Source: Melioribacteraceae bacterium (lineage in GTDB: Bacteria; Bacteroidota; Ignavibacteria; Ignavibacteriales; Melioribacteraceae). From it: DNA of 33,411 nucleotides. Below the pieces are notes generated by a model that saw only the letters and a list, made by a program, of their open reading frames with translations, was not told the DNA's origin and ran no database searches. Location of the stretch: the NCBI GenBank assembly GCA_027013735.1, contig JALWGH010000185.1:1-33411 (forward strand), written 5' to 3'. Positions 1-7,760 of the stretch are shown piece by piece. Numbering within the stretch: position 1 is the stretch's first letter; each line of letters opens with the position of its first letter. The position numbers were made by a program, and so were the translations under genes.

Positions 1-425
1 ACATTATCCTGCTTGCAAAATTTTTTCTAAACGAATTTAATAAAAAATTTAACAAGAACATTAAAGACTTTTCCCCCGAAGCAAAGGCGCTTTTGCTCAG
101 CTACAAATGGCCTGGCAATGTGCGGGAATTAAAGAATGTAATCGAAAGAATCAGCATTCTTACCACTAACGACATTGTCAAAGCGGACGATTTTCCCAAA
201 GAGTGGCGGAACAAAATTCACGTTGAAGAAAAAGACGGTGAAATGGATTTGTCAATTCATCTCGGTGAAAAATCCTTGGATGAAATTATGCAAGCCACGG
301 AGACAAAATTAATTGAATCCGCTTTCAAAATTGCCGGAAAAAACATCAGTGAAGCTGCGAGGCTCTTAAAAATACCGCGGGAAACGCTCAGGTATAAATT
401 AAAAAAATACGGCATTGAATTTTAG
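1..425 (+). CDS. Sigma-54-dependent response regulator, NtrC family (3' fragment)
   Basis: The reading frame is open from the first full codon at position 3, so the true start lies left of the window. What remains is the end of the AAA+ sigma-54 interaction domain, with the family hallmark WPGNVRELKNVIER, followed by a linker and a C-terminal Fis-type helix-turn-helix (GKNISEAARLLKIPRETLRY). Such proteins bind upstream sites as oligomers and use ATP to open sigma-54 promoters. The receiver or sensory N-terminus is not visible, so whether it is a phosphorylated response regulator or a direct ligand sensor cannot be told. The gene ends about 110 bases before a perfect sigma-54 promoter, with two palindromes in between, so the downstream porin-ABC operon is its obvious target. 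Family assignment is firm; target is inference. Confidence 0.93.
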   Translation, partial: IILLAKFFLNEFNKKFNKNIKDFSPEAKALLLSYKWPGNVRELKNVIERISILTTNDIVKADDFPKEWRNKIHVEEKDGEMDLSIHLGEKSLDEIMQATETKLIESAFKIAGKNISEAARLLKIPRETLRYKLKKYGIEF

Positions 426-427
426 CC

Positions 428-461
428 GGTGAATTTTCACCGATTCTGGCGAATTTTTTCC
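428..461. promoter_or_regulatory. Tandem palindromic sites, probable activator-binding (UAS) sites
   Basis: Two 14-base sites, GGTGAATTTTCACC at 428-441 (within a perfect 16-base palindrome at 427-442) and GGCGAATTTTTTCC at 448-461, match at 11 of 14 positions and start 20 bases apart, close to two helical turns. Their centres lie about 125 and 105 bases upstream of the predicted sigma-54 start site, the usual position for NtrC-type upstream activating sequences. The first palindrome could instead be a terminator hairpin for the regulator gene, but no T-run follows it directly and the second copy would be unexplained. Confidence 0.6.
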
Positions 462-532
462 ACCTCCCGTTTTAATCTATTTTAAAAAAATCTCTTTTTA
501 AGCTATTTTCAAGCTTTTTTTACCGAGCTTCT

Positions 533-548
533 TGGCACGTGATTTGCA
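533..548 (+). promoter_or_regulatory. Sigma-54 (RpoN) promoter of the porin-ABC operon
   Basis: TGGCACG-N4-TTGCA matches the sigma-54 consensus TGGCACR-N4-TTGCW at every fixed position. The GG at 534-535 and GC at 546-547 have the required 12-base offset. The predicted start site is about 559, leaving a 53-base leader before the porin ATG at 612. A weak inverted repeat (AAGCT-N7-AGCTT, 500-516) lies between this promoter and the upstream sites, in AT-rich DNA that could bend. Confidence 0.88.
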
Positions 549-611
549 TCACACTACAAGTGACTTTTCGGGGTCCGGTTTAATTTAATAACTTACTAAA
601 CAGGAGGTAAT

Positions 612-1676
612 ATGAAAAAACTATTATCTGTACTCACAGCTATTTTAGTTCTTGGTCTCTGGTCAAACTCTCCCGCTCAGATTAAGTGGTCGGGTGATTT
701 GCAAGTACGCCCTCGTTATGATATGAAAGACTGGGGCGATTACGGAGGTAAAAAGAACGACATGTATTACATGATGCGTGCTCGTTTGAATGTTATGGCA
801 ACAATCGGCAACGGATGGTGCGGAAAAATCCAACTTGCTCATTACAACTATGCCGGTTACTATTTCACAAACGGAATTGGTTACGAGTCCGGGGCTATCG
901 GCTCTAATGATTTGTTAGCACGTCCGTTTGTTAACTTTACCCTTATGTATTTGGGATATCACGGAAAAATGTGGGGATTTAATGCCGGTATTGTTCCGAT
1001 GAATGCATTAAAAAATCCGATGATTGACGTTCATTACTATCCGAGCAAAATGATTGATATTCCTTTTACTATTTACAACTTAGGCTCCGCAACAGGTTTT
1101 ACCGGATATGTTAACACCGGTTTTGGTAAGTTAGACCTTTCGTTAACTCTTGATCAAAACAATTTCTACGCTGAAAACCAAGCCGGCACGGCTACCAGTG
1201 ATTTACACGATGTTTACACTTTCGGTGCAAACTGGAATTTGAAATTTGGTGGTTTCGGAGTAGCCCCCGGAGTTTACAAAACATTTAACAACGACTCTCT
1301 TGCCGCACCCATGACTTACGGCGTAAATCTTACTTTCCCGAAAGTTGCAGGATTTGCAATTGGCGGTACTTTTGCAATGACTTCCAACGATGTAGATGGA
1401 AGTCTTAAATACGACGGAATGTATGTTAGAGCAAAAGTTAGTGGCAAAGTTGGTCCCGGTGCTCTTATTTTATGGTATGATTATGCAAAGAGAACCGACA
1501 AACTCTCAACAGGCGATGTTGACACAAAATACGGTTATCTTTGGGCTGCTTACAAATTTGCTCTTGCTAAAAATGTTGCGCTTATGCCCAGAGCTCGTTT
1601 GATTACGGAAAAAATTGACGGTGTTAAAGATTACTCAAGGAACAAACTCGAAGTTCTCTTGATTGCTAAGTTTTAA
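612..1676 (+). CDS. Outer-membrane beta-barrel porin
   Basis: A 354-residue exported protein with a classic signal peptide (MKKLLSVLTAILVLGLW, cleavage probably near SPAQ). The mature chain is rich in alternating aromatic and glycine residues, has no cysteine pattern, and ends in Phe (LLIAKF), as expected of a barrel inserted by BAM. Length and composition fit a general or substrate-selective porin; I cannot assign a named family. A strong Shine-Dalgarno (AGGAGGT, 602-608) sets the start. It is the first gene after the sigma-54 promoter and precedes a Liv-type ABC importer, so it probably admits the same solute through the outer membrane. The barrel call is firm; substrate unknown. Confidence 0.82.
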   Translation: MKKLLSVLTAILVLGLWSNSPAQIKWSGDLQVRPRYDMKDWGDYGGKKNDMYYMMRARLNVMATIGNGWCGKIQLAHYNYAGYYFTNGIGYESGAIGSNDLLARPFVNFTLMYLGYHGKMWGFNAGIVPMNALKNPMIDVHYYPSKMIDIPFTIYNLGSATGFTGYVNTGFGKLDLSLTLDQNNFYAENQAGTATSDLHDVYTFGANWNLKFGGFGVAPGVYKTFNNDSLAAPMTYGVNLTFPKVAGFAIGGTFAMTSNDVDGSLKYDGMYVRAKVSGKVGPGALILWYDYAKRTDKLSTGDVDTKYGYLWAAYKFALAKNVALMPRARLITEKIDGVKDYSRNKLEVLLIAKF

Positions 1677-1689
1677 TGTAAGCTAATAT

Positions 1690-1721
1690 TGGGGGAGCAG
1701 GCTCTCCCCCACTAATTTTTT
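1690..1721 (+). terminator. Stem-loop with T-run between porin and binding-protein genes
   Basis: TGGGGGAG pairs with CTCCCCCA around a six-base loop (1690-1711), then a six-T run at 1716-1721. It has the form of an intrinsic terminator, yet the next gene starts 25 bases later with no obvious promoter. It probably terminates only part of the transcripts, or protects the porin mRNA end, so the porin is made in excess over the transporter. Confidence 0.8.
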
Positions 1722-1745
1722 AATGAAATAGGTGAAGGAGGAAAA

Positions 1746-2987
1746 ATGAAAAACATAACAAAAGTCTTTTTGGCTGCTTTGCTTGCCGTTTCGTTTCTGT
1801 TCGGGCTAAACAGTTGCAGCAAAAAAGAGACAGGCCCGATTAAGATCGGCGTACTCCTTCCGCTAACCGGCTCCAAAGCCAACTTCGGAGAAATGGAAAA
1901 GAACTCCTTTGAATTGGCAAAAGCGGAAATCAACAAAGCCGGCGGAATTGACGGAAGAGCGCTTGAATTTGTTTACGAAGATGACACCGGCAAACCGGAA
2001 GTAGGACGCGCAGGAGCGGAAAAACTAATCACGGTAAACAAAGTTCCTTTGATTACCGGAGGGTATTCTTCCTCGGTTACTTTTGCCGCTGCTGCCGTTG
2101 CACAACAATATCGCGTGCCGTTCCTGGTTAACACCGGTTCCGTCGATAAAATAACCGAACCCGAAGCATTTAATTTAACTCCTAAAGACGGAGACAAATT
2201 CTACATCTACCGTTTGAATCCGCCCGTTTCGGAATATGCTTCCGGCTTGGAAAGCTTGCTGCAAGAAGTTGTTAAACCGAAATCGGTTTACATCATTCAC
2301 GAAAACACTGCGTTCGGAACAAAGGGCGCTTCCTCGTTCAAAAAATCTGCCGAAAAGTTAGGCATCGAGGTTAAAGGCGTTCAATCCTACACGGAAGGAA
2401 CGGTTGACTTCAAACCCTTACTGTTAAACGCTTGGAAAACAAAACCCGATATGTTCTACATGATTTCTTACGTAATGGACGCAGCTTTGATAATGAAACA
2501 AGCCCGTGAATTGAACATTAAACCGAAATTGTTTGTCGGCGCAGGTGCAGGTTACACGATGCCCGCATTCAAAGAAAATGCAGGTCCAGCCGCAGAGGGT
2601 GTTCTTTCCGCAACCTTGTGGCATCAATCACTGCCGATTAAGGGCGCTAAAGAATACTTCGACAACTACGTCAAGAAGTACGGTGGCGACGGACCCGATT
2701 ACCACGGCGCCGAAGCTTACTCTGCAGCTTACGTTGTTGCAAATGTTCTCAAGAGATGCAAAGGAGATTACACTCCCGAAACAATCAAAAAAGCTCTTGA
2801 CAAAACTGACATGATGACCGTATTCGGTCCTGTTAAATTCGTTTCTTACGGAAAGAAAATCCATCAGAACAAAATGAAAACTTACGTTGTTCAGTGGATT
2901 AACGGCGAACTAAAACTTGTATGGCCAAAGAATTTGGCTAACGCAAAATTCGAATATCCCATTAATTGGGACAAACTTTGGAAATAA
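1746..2987 (+). CDS. ABC transporter substrate-binding lipoprotein, Liv/amide type
   Basis: A 413-residue type I periplasmic binding protein of the LivJ/LivK/AmiC-like group (Peripla_BP_6). The signal ends at GLNSC, with Cys24 the likely lipidated residue, so it should be membrane-anchored on the periplasmic side. The mature protein opens with IKIGVLLPLTGSKA, the usual first strand and loop of the family, and has the typical length. It starts at an ATG behind an AGGAGGA-like ribosome site. It stands directly before the permease and ATPase genes and so defines the transporter's ligand. Family members bind branched-chain amino acids, urea, short amides or aromatic and dicarboxylic compounds; the sequence alone does not decide which. 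Confidence 0.92.
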   Translation: MKNITKVFLAALLAVSFLFGLNSCSKKETGPIKIGVLLPLTGSKANFGEMEKNSFELAKAEINKAGGIDGRALEFVYEDDTGKPEVGRAGAEKLITVNKVPLITGGYSSSVTFAAAAVAQQYRVPFLVNTGSVDKITEPEAFNLTPKDGDKFYIYRLNPPVSEYASGLESLLQEVVKPKSVYIIHENTAFGTKGASSFKKSAEKLGIEVKGVQSYTEGTVDFKPLLLNAWKTKPDMFYMISYVMDAALIMKQARELNIKPKLFVGAGAGYTMPAFKENAGPAAEGVLSATLWHQSLPIKGAKEYFDNYVKKYGGDGPDYHGAEAYSAAYVVANVLKRCKGDYTPETIKKALDKTDMMTVFGPVKFVSYGKKIHQNKMKTYVVQWINGELKLVWPKNLANAKFEYPINWDKLWK

Positions 2988-2997
2988 CATTTTAACG

Positions 2998-3025
2998 GCT
3001 CCGGCTATTCCCACTTAGCCGGAGC
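2998..3025 (+). terminator. Strong stem-loop between binding-protein and permease genes
   Basis: A perfect 10-base-pair stem (GCTCCGGCTA, 2998-3007; TAGCCGGAGC, 3016-3025) around an 8-base loop. Only a short TTTCCT follows, so it is a weak terminator. Such hairpins between binding-protein and permease genes are known to stabilise the upstream message, as in malE-malF, which keeps the binding protein in excess. Confidence 0.65.
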
Positions 3026-3057
3026 TTTCCTGTAAATTTAAATTCTGGGGAGACAAG

Positions 3058-3933
3058 ATGAATATATTCTTGCAATCTTTGGTTTCGGGATTGCTTGTAG
3101 GCGGACTATATGCCATAATCGGAATAGGAATGACGCTGATAATGGGCGTGTTGAAAATTATCAACTTGGCTCACGGACAAATTCTAATGGTTTCGATGTA
3201 CATCACTTGGACGTTGTGGTATTACCTTGGTGTTGATCCTTACTTGTCCGTGATTGTTTCCGTGCCCGTTGTATTTTTCCTTGCCGAAGCAATTAGTAAA
3301 TATTTGTTAAATCCTTTAATCGAGAAAGAATCGATACTACCGGAAAATCAAGTGTTGATGACCGTCGGGATCGGGATGGTCTTGGTGGAATTAGCCCGTT
3401 CTATTTTTTCCAGCGATTACCGTTCAATCCAAACCTCTTTAACCGATAAAGTTTGGTACTTGGGTAAAGTTTCCATTAGCGTTCCGCTTTTCATTGCGTT
3501 TGTGGTTTCAATTGTTCTGACTGCCGGAATGTTTTACTTGCTGATGAAAACGGACTTGGGACGCTCTATTCGTGCAGCAGCTCAGGATAAAGTTGCGGCA
3601 ACGTTAATGGGAATAAGTTCCGAAAAGATTACGATTTTTACCTACGGGCTTGGCAGCGCACTAATTGCCGCCGCAGGTTCGGTTTTTTTGCCCGTTTACT
3701 ATCTTTACCCGGACGTTGGTCCCATTTTTACGGTTAAAGCTTTTGTTATTACAATTTTAGGCGGAATGGGTTCTACGGTTGGAGCTATTGCCGGCGGGCT
3801 TGTGTTGGGAATAGCCGAAACATTCGGCGCTCAATACATTTCTCAAGGCTACCGCGATGCTGTCGGTCTGGTTATTTTCTTGCTGGTGCTTGTTTTCTTG
3901 CCCGGCGGATTGAAAAAATTCACGAAAGTATAG
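3058..3933 (+). CDS. livH: Branched-chain-amino-acid-type ABC permease LivH
   Basis: A 291-residue polytopic inner-membrane protein with about eight hydrophobic segments. It opens with the LivH pattern of an early helix followed by GLYAIIGIGMTLIMGVLKIINLAHG, and a C-terminal block ILGGMGSTVGAIAGGLVLG, both typical of this family. It pairs with LivM to form the translocation channel. The ATG follows a GGGGAGA ribosome site. The stop lies 9 bases before livM. Family call is firm; the transported solute is set by the binding protein and is unknown. Confidence 0.95.
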   Translation: MNIFLQSLVSGLLVGGLYAIIGIGMTLIMGVLKIINLAHGQILMVSMYITWTLWYYLGVDPYLSVIVSVPVVFFLAEAISKYLLNPLIEKESILPENQVLMTVGIGMVLVELARSIFSSDYRSIQTSLTDKVWYLGKVSISVPLFIAFVVSIVLTAGMFYLLMKTDLGRSIRAAAQDKVAATLMGISSEKITIFTYGLGSALIAAAGSVFLPVYYLYPDVGPIFTVKAFVITILGGMGSTVGAIAGGLVLGIAETFGAQYISQGYRDAVGLVIFLLVLVFLPGGLKKFTKV

Positions 3934-3942
3934 GTCGTTATT

Positions 3943-4938
3943 ATGAAGGAAATAAATTTGAAATGGTTTTCCGTTACGAAAACGGAGCTCTACATAATAC
4001 TTGGCGCAATTATTGCCCCGTTTATCTTCTATTTTAGTCCGTACATTCAAGGATTGCTTATTTTTATTATGATGTGGGTAATACTCGGCAGTTCGTGGAA
4101 CTTGCTTGCCGGTTACACGGGGCAGGTATCATTCGGTCACGCGGCTTATTTTGGGATTGGCGCTTATGCTGCCGCACTGCCGTTTTACCATTGGCACATC
4201 TCGCCTTGGTGGGGATTACTTACGGGCGGAATTGCCGCCGTAATTTTAGGTTACCTGTTGGGAATAATTGTTTTCCGTTTGCGGGGACCTTATTTTGCTT
4301 TGGGCACACTTGCCACCGCAGAAATTCTCCGCATTGCCTTCGGGGAAGAAGAATGGCTTACTAACGGACACAACGGAATCCTCTATATTACCACTTGGGT
4401 TACTAAACTACCCTACTATTTTATTGTGTTGGCTATTGCACTCGGAGCGGTATTTAGCATTAAAGCTGTAATGCACTCCAAAGCGGGTTTTTATTTTCTT
4501 TCCATTAGGGAAGACGAAGACGCCGCAAAGGCAATAGGAATTGACACGGCAAAGTACAAAAACATCTCAATGGCTATTTCCACCTTTTGGGCGGGAACAG
4601 CCGGCGCTTTCTACATGATCTACATGGGCTTTATTGACCCTGAAATTGTGTTCGCTTTGCACAACATTTCAATTATTACAATTCTTGTAGGAATACTTGG
4701 CGGCGTGGGAACAATTTGGGGACCTGCCGTTGGCGCAGTAATAATGGTGTTTGTACAAGAGCTCTTCCGCTCCGCGTTCTTCGGACTTGCCCCCAGATGG
4801 GTCGGTAACATTCATGCGCTCGTATTCGGCTTGCTCGTTATTTTTGTTATTCTTTACATGGCAGGCGGAGTTGTGGGTGACTGGGATTTAATTGCGAAGA
4901 AATTTAGAAGAACAAAACCGAAGGAGGCAAAGGCATGA
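3943..4938 (+). CDS. livM: Branched-chain-amino-acid-type ABC permease LivM
   Basis: A 331-residue membrane protein, the second permease subunit. It carries the LivM motifs GYTGQVSFGHAAYFGIGAYA and, near the end, ILGGVGTIWGPAVGAVIM. The loop with REDEDAAKAIGID is the cytoplasmic coupling segment that contacts the ATPases. The C-terminus is basic (KKFRRTKPKEAKA). It overlaps livG by four bases (ATGA at 4935-4938), so translation is coupled. Confidence 0.95.
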   Translation: MKEINLKWFSVTKTELYIILGAIIAPFIFYFSPYIQGLLIFIMMWVILGSSWNLLAGYTGQVSFGHAAYFGIGAYAAALPFYHWHISPWWGLLTGGIAAVILGYLLGIIVFRLRGPYFALGTLATAEILRIAFGEEEWLTNGHNGILYITTWVTKLPYYFIVLAIALGAVFSIKAVMHSKAGFYFLSIREDEDAAKAIGIDTAKYKNISMAISTFWAGTAGAFYMIYMGFIDPEIVFALHNISIITILVGILGGVGTIWGPAVGAVIMVFVQELFRSAFFGLAPRWVGNIHALVFGLLVIFVILYMAGGVVGDWDLIAKKFRRTKPKEAKA

Positions 4939-5684
4939 GCATACTCGTATTGGAAAACCTGACGAAAGCCTTCGGTGGTTTGGTTGCCGTTAACAACGTT
5001 TCTCTTGAAGTGAAGGAAGGAGAAATTTTCGGGCTGATTGGTCCCAACGGAAGCGGCAAGACAACTATTTTCAACACAATAAATCATTTTTACCTCGCCA
5101 CAAAAGGCAGAATAATTTTTAAAGGAATTGACATTACAAATAAAAAAACTTTTGAGATTGCAAGGCTGGGGATTGGCAGGACGTTCCAAAAAGTAAGGCC
5201 GCTAAAAAGGCTAAGCGTTGAAGACAACGTAATGGCTGCGGCTTTCGCTCGCGAATCGACTTTCGAAGGTTCACGCAAAGTTGCGCGCGAGGTTTTGGAA
5301 TTCTGCCATTTGGGAGAAGTCAGTCACATGCCTGCCGGCAGTCTTCCTATTGCCGGCAGGAAGAGACTGGAAATAGCCAAAGCGCTTGCCACGCGTCCCT
5401 CCCTTATTTTATTGGACGAAACCGCTGCAGGACTTAACCCGGCAGAATTGGACGAAGCAATCGACATCATTAAGAAAATCCGCAGCGAACTCGGAATAAC
5501 AATCATCATTGTTGAACACATTATGAAGGTAATAATGAACATCAGCGACAGAATACACGCAATTGCATTCGGGGCAACCATCACCGAAGGTACTCCCAAG
5601 GAAGTTGCTTCCCACCCGACGGTAATTGAAGCCTATCTCGGTACGGACGCCACTTTGGTTGGAGGTGACTATGCTGGAGCTTAA
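4935..5684 (+). CDS. livG: ABC transporter ATPase LivG
   Basis: A 249-residue ATP-binding subunit. Walker A is GPNGSGKTT near residue 37, the Q-loop lies in GIGRTFQKVRPL, and Walker B is LILLDETAAGLNP followed by the H-loop IIIVEH. The signature motif is atypical: LPIAGRKRLE replaces the usual LSYGQQRRLE, and Walker B ends in DET rather than DEP. From memory, a subset of LivG proteins carries an L-x-AGRKRLE form, so this is probably a subfamily trait and not damage. The ribosome site AAGGAGG lies inside livM (4921-4927). The last 14 bases overlap livF. Confidence 0.94.
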   Translation: MSILVLENLTKAFGGLVAVNNVSLEVKEGEIFGLIGPNGSGKTTIFNTINHFYLATKGRIIFKGIDITNKKTFEIARLGIGRTFQKVRPLKRLSVEDNVMAAAFARESTFEGSRKVAREVLEFCHLGEVSHMPAGSLPIAGRKRLEIAKALATRPSLILLDETAAGLNPAELDEAIDIIKKIRSELGITIIIVEHIMKVIMNISDRIHAIAFGATITEGTPKEVASHPTVIEAYLGTDATLVGGDYAGA

Positions 5685-6375
5685 GAATGTAAACATGAGT
5701 TACGGAGACCTTCAGGTGCTTTGGGATGTTTCCTTTGAAGTGAAGCAAGGGGAAATTGTTGTTTTGCTTGGTGCAAACGGTGCGGGGAAATCTTCCACGC
5801 TTAAAACAATTTCTGGTATTCAAAAAGTAATGTCGGGACAAATTCTTTTTGAGGGAGAAGATTTAACACAAGTTTCTCCGCCGGATATTATTCAGAGAGG
5901 TTTGATTCACGTTCCCGAAGCAAGAAGACTTTTCGGCGAAATGACTGTGGAAGAAAATTTAATAATGGGCTCTCTTTACGGCGAGGCAAAAAAATTAAGA
6001 TACCAAACCTTGGAAGAATGTTACGAGCTGTTTCCACGCTTGAAAGAAAGACGCAAACAATTGGCAGGAACGCTCTCGGGCGGGGAACAACAAATGGTTG
6101 CCGTTGCACGCGGACTAATGGCAAAGCCGAAACTTTTAATGCTGGACGAGCCAAGTCTTGGTCTTGCTCCTGTTCTGGTTCAAGACATTTTTGAAATTGT
6201 TAAAAGCATTAACCACCAAGGAATTACAATTCTTTTGGTTGAACAAAACGTGCAATCAACCTTGCGTTTTTGCGACAGGGCTTATGTGCTGGAGAACGGT
6301 AAAATAGTTCTTTCCGGCACAGGGAAAGAACTGATGCAAGACGAACACATCAAAGAAGCTTATTTAGGCATTTAA
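5671..6375 (+). CDS. livF: ABC transporter ATPase LivF
   Basis: A 234-residue ATP-binding subunit starting MLELKNVNMSYGD. Walker A is GANGAGKSS, the signature is the canonical LSGGEQQMVAVARGL, and Walker B is LLMLDEPSLGLAP. It pairs with LivG to drive the two permeases. The frame is open upstream to a TTG at 5626, but ATG 5671 is chosen because GGAGGTG lies 4 bases ahead (5661-5667) and the protein then begins where LivF proteins begin. The start overlaps the end of livG. Confidence 0.94.
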   Translation: MLELKNVNMSYGDLQVLWDVSFEVKQGEIVVLLGANGAGKSSTLKTISGIQKVMSGQILFEGEDLTQVSPPDIIQRGLIHVPEARRLFGEMTVEENLIMGSLYGEAKKLRYQTLEECYELFPRLKERRKQLAGTLSGGEQQMVAVARGLMAKPKLLMLDEPSLGLAPVLVQDIFEIVKSINHQGITILLVEQNVQSTLRFCDRAYVLENGKIVLSGTGKELMQDEHIKEAYLGI

Positions 6376-6389
6376 TTAAGGAGAATAAA

Positions 6390-7052
6390 ATGTTAGTTAA
6401 AAATTGGATGTCCAAAAAGGTTGTTACCATTCAATACGACGACACGCTGTCCGAAGCAATAAATACCCTTAAGAGAAATAAAATCAGGCGTTTACCCGTA
6501 ATGAAGGGAGAAAAACTTGTGGGCATTGTTTCCGACAGGGATTTGAAGGAAGCAGCTCCGTCCAAGGCAACCTCGCTCGACATCTGGGAAGTCCACTACC
6601 TAATGTTCAAAATGAAAGTGAAGGACGTAATGGTAAAAAAGGTAATTACCATTTCGCCCGACGCTACGGTTGAGAGTGCGGCAATATTAATGCACGATAA
6701 TAAAATAGGCGGCTTGCCGGTAATTGAAAATAAAAAACTCGTTGGAATAATAACCGAGACCGACATCTTTGACGCACTTATTCAAGTAACGGGCGCAAGA
6801 ATTCCAAGTTACAGGGTTTCATTATTAATACCGGACACACCCGGCTCGATTAAGGAAGTGTGCGATATTGTTAGAGAATACGAATTTAAATGCGTTAGTA
6901 TTCTTACTACCTACGCAAAGGTTAAAAAAGGAAAACGTAAGGTTATTATGCGTTTCCAAATGGGCTCGGGAGACATTAAAAAAGTCAAGAGTGTACTTGA
7001 AAAGAAATACGGCGAAGTGCTTTTGGTTGACGAGACCAAAAAGAAAAAATAA
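6390..7052 (+). CDS. CBS-CBS-ACT domain protein (AcuB-like)
   Basis: A 220-residue soluble protein with two CBS domains (about residues 1-60 and 73-133; repeats of VGIVSDRDL and VGIITETDI) and a C-terminal ACT-type domain (about 140-210, beginning YRVSLLIPDTPGSIKEV). CBS pairs bind adenine nucleotides or similar ligands; ACT domains often bind amino acids. The order and length match Bacillus AcuB, whose mechanism is unresolved. It is the last gene of the Liv operon, 14 bases after livF, so it may sense energy charge or the imported solute and adjust its use. The C-terminus is very Lys-rich (DETKKKK). Domains are clear; role is inference. Confidence 0.88.
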   Translation: MLVKNWMSKKVVTIQYDDTLSEAINTLKRNKIRRLPVMKGEKLVGIVSDRDLKEAAPSKATSLDIWEVHYLMFKMKVKDVMVKKVITISPDATVESAAILMHDNKIGGLPVIENKKLVGIITETDIFDALIQVTGARIPSYRVSLLIPDTPGSIKEVCDIVREYEFKCVSILTTYAKVKKGKRKVIMRFQMGSGDIKKVKSVLEKKYGEVLLVDETKKKK

Positions 7053-7081
7053 TTATTACCTCCGGGAGTATTCTTTGAAAG

Positions 7082-7108
7082 ACGTCCGCAACTGCGGGCG
7101 TTTTTTTT
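7082..7108 (+). terminator. Intrinsic terminator of the porin-ABC operon
   Basis: An 8-base-pair stem (ACGTCCGC, 7082-7089; GCGGGCGT, 7094-7101, one G-T pair) with loop AACT, ending in eight T (7101-7108). Confidence 0.9.
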
Positions 7109-7136
7109 GAAATTTTATCAGATTACTTTATCTTTG
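7106..7136 (+). promoter_or_regulatory. Bacteroidota-type promoter for the PadR gene
   Basis: TTTG (7106-7109), a 19-base spacer, and TATCTTTG (7129-7136) fit the Bacteroidota housekeeping pattern TTTG-N19-21-TAnnTTTG exactly. The -33 element uses the last T's of the preceding terminator. The predicted start site is about 7143, giving a short leader to ATG 7166. TGTACTACA (7138-7146), a small palindrome over the start site, could be a PadR contact. Confidence 0.7.
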
Positions 7137-7165
7137 TTGTACTACATTAGAATAGTGGAGTGCCT

Positions 7166-7747
7166 ATGTTACCAAAATTATCTGCAATTATTTTGGGTAT
7201 TCTCAGGGAGGGGGAGAAGAATCCTTACGAAATTAAAAAACTTTACGAAACTCTTGAAATGTCCAAATGGTTTCCGGTTGCGGAATCTTCCATTTACGCC
7301 GCAATTACAAAATTAAAGCAGAAGGGGTTAATTAAGGGCAAGGTTATTAAACAATCGGGACTTCCGGCTAAAACCGTTTACACAATTACGCCGGAAGGGG
7401 AAGAAAAGTTAAAAGGAACAACCGCCCTTTATTTTGACACCATTGATGCGGACTTTTCAAAGTTCGAGGTGGGTCTGCTTTTAATGGACTTACTTTCCCG
7501 CGAAGAGCTAATGAAAAAACTCAAGAACAAGCTCTCCGAAATCGACAAAAGATTTTACGAAGTAAAAAAGCACATTTTGAACTTGGAGAGAAGTCCGCAC
7601 CCCGTTCCCGTACCGACTATTGCCGTGTTCAAGTACAAATACCACGCGCTTGATGCGGAACGGAAAACAATTAATGACATTATTAGAATTCTCAACACGC
7701 GCCGCGGTCGCAAACCCGCACGAACGGTTTTCGATTTGAGAGCGTAG
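7166..7747 (+). CDS. PadR family transcriptional regulator
   Basis: A 193-residue DNA-binding protein. Residues 1-90 are a PadR winged helix (LSAIILGILREGEKNPYEI, then the recognition part ESSIYAAITKLKQKGLIKG and the wing with TVYTITPEGEEKL). The remainder is the helical dimerisation domain of the long PadR class. ATG 7166 is preferred over GTG 7160 because GGAG (7157-7160) sits 5 bases ahead. It has its own promoter directly after the transporter operon and is convergent with an FAH-family gene 13 bases away. PadR proteins usually repress genes for stress, efflux or aromatic compounds; its targets are unknown, and autoregulation is likely. Confidence 0.9.
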   Translation: MLPKLSAIILGILREGEKNPYEIKKLYETLEMSKWFPVAESSIYAAITKLKQKGLIKGKVIKQSGLPAKTVYTITPEGEEKLKGTTALYFDTIDADFSKFEVGLLLMDLLSREELMKKLKNKLSEIDKRFYEVKKHILNLERSPHPVPVPTIAVFKYKYHALDAERKTINDIIRILNTRRGRKPARTVFDLRA

Positions 7748-7760
7748 GGTGTTTGAACTT

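Noticed and set aside
427-459. Intrinsic terminator of the NtrC-type gene
   Set aside because: The hairpin is followed by ATTCTGGCGAA before any T-run, and a second similar palindrome at 448-461 fits regulatory sites better. Some terminator function is still possible.
5626-5670. TTG start giving a longer LivF
   Set aside because: ATG 5671 has a strong ribosome site and matches the usual LivF N-terminus; the extension is the livG sequence read in another frame.
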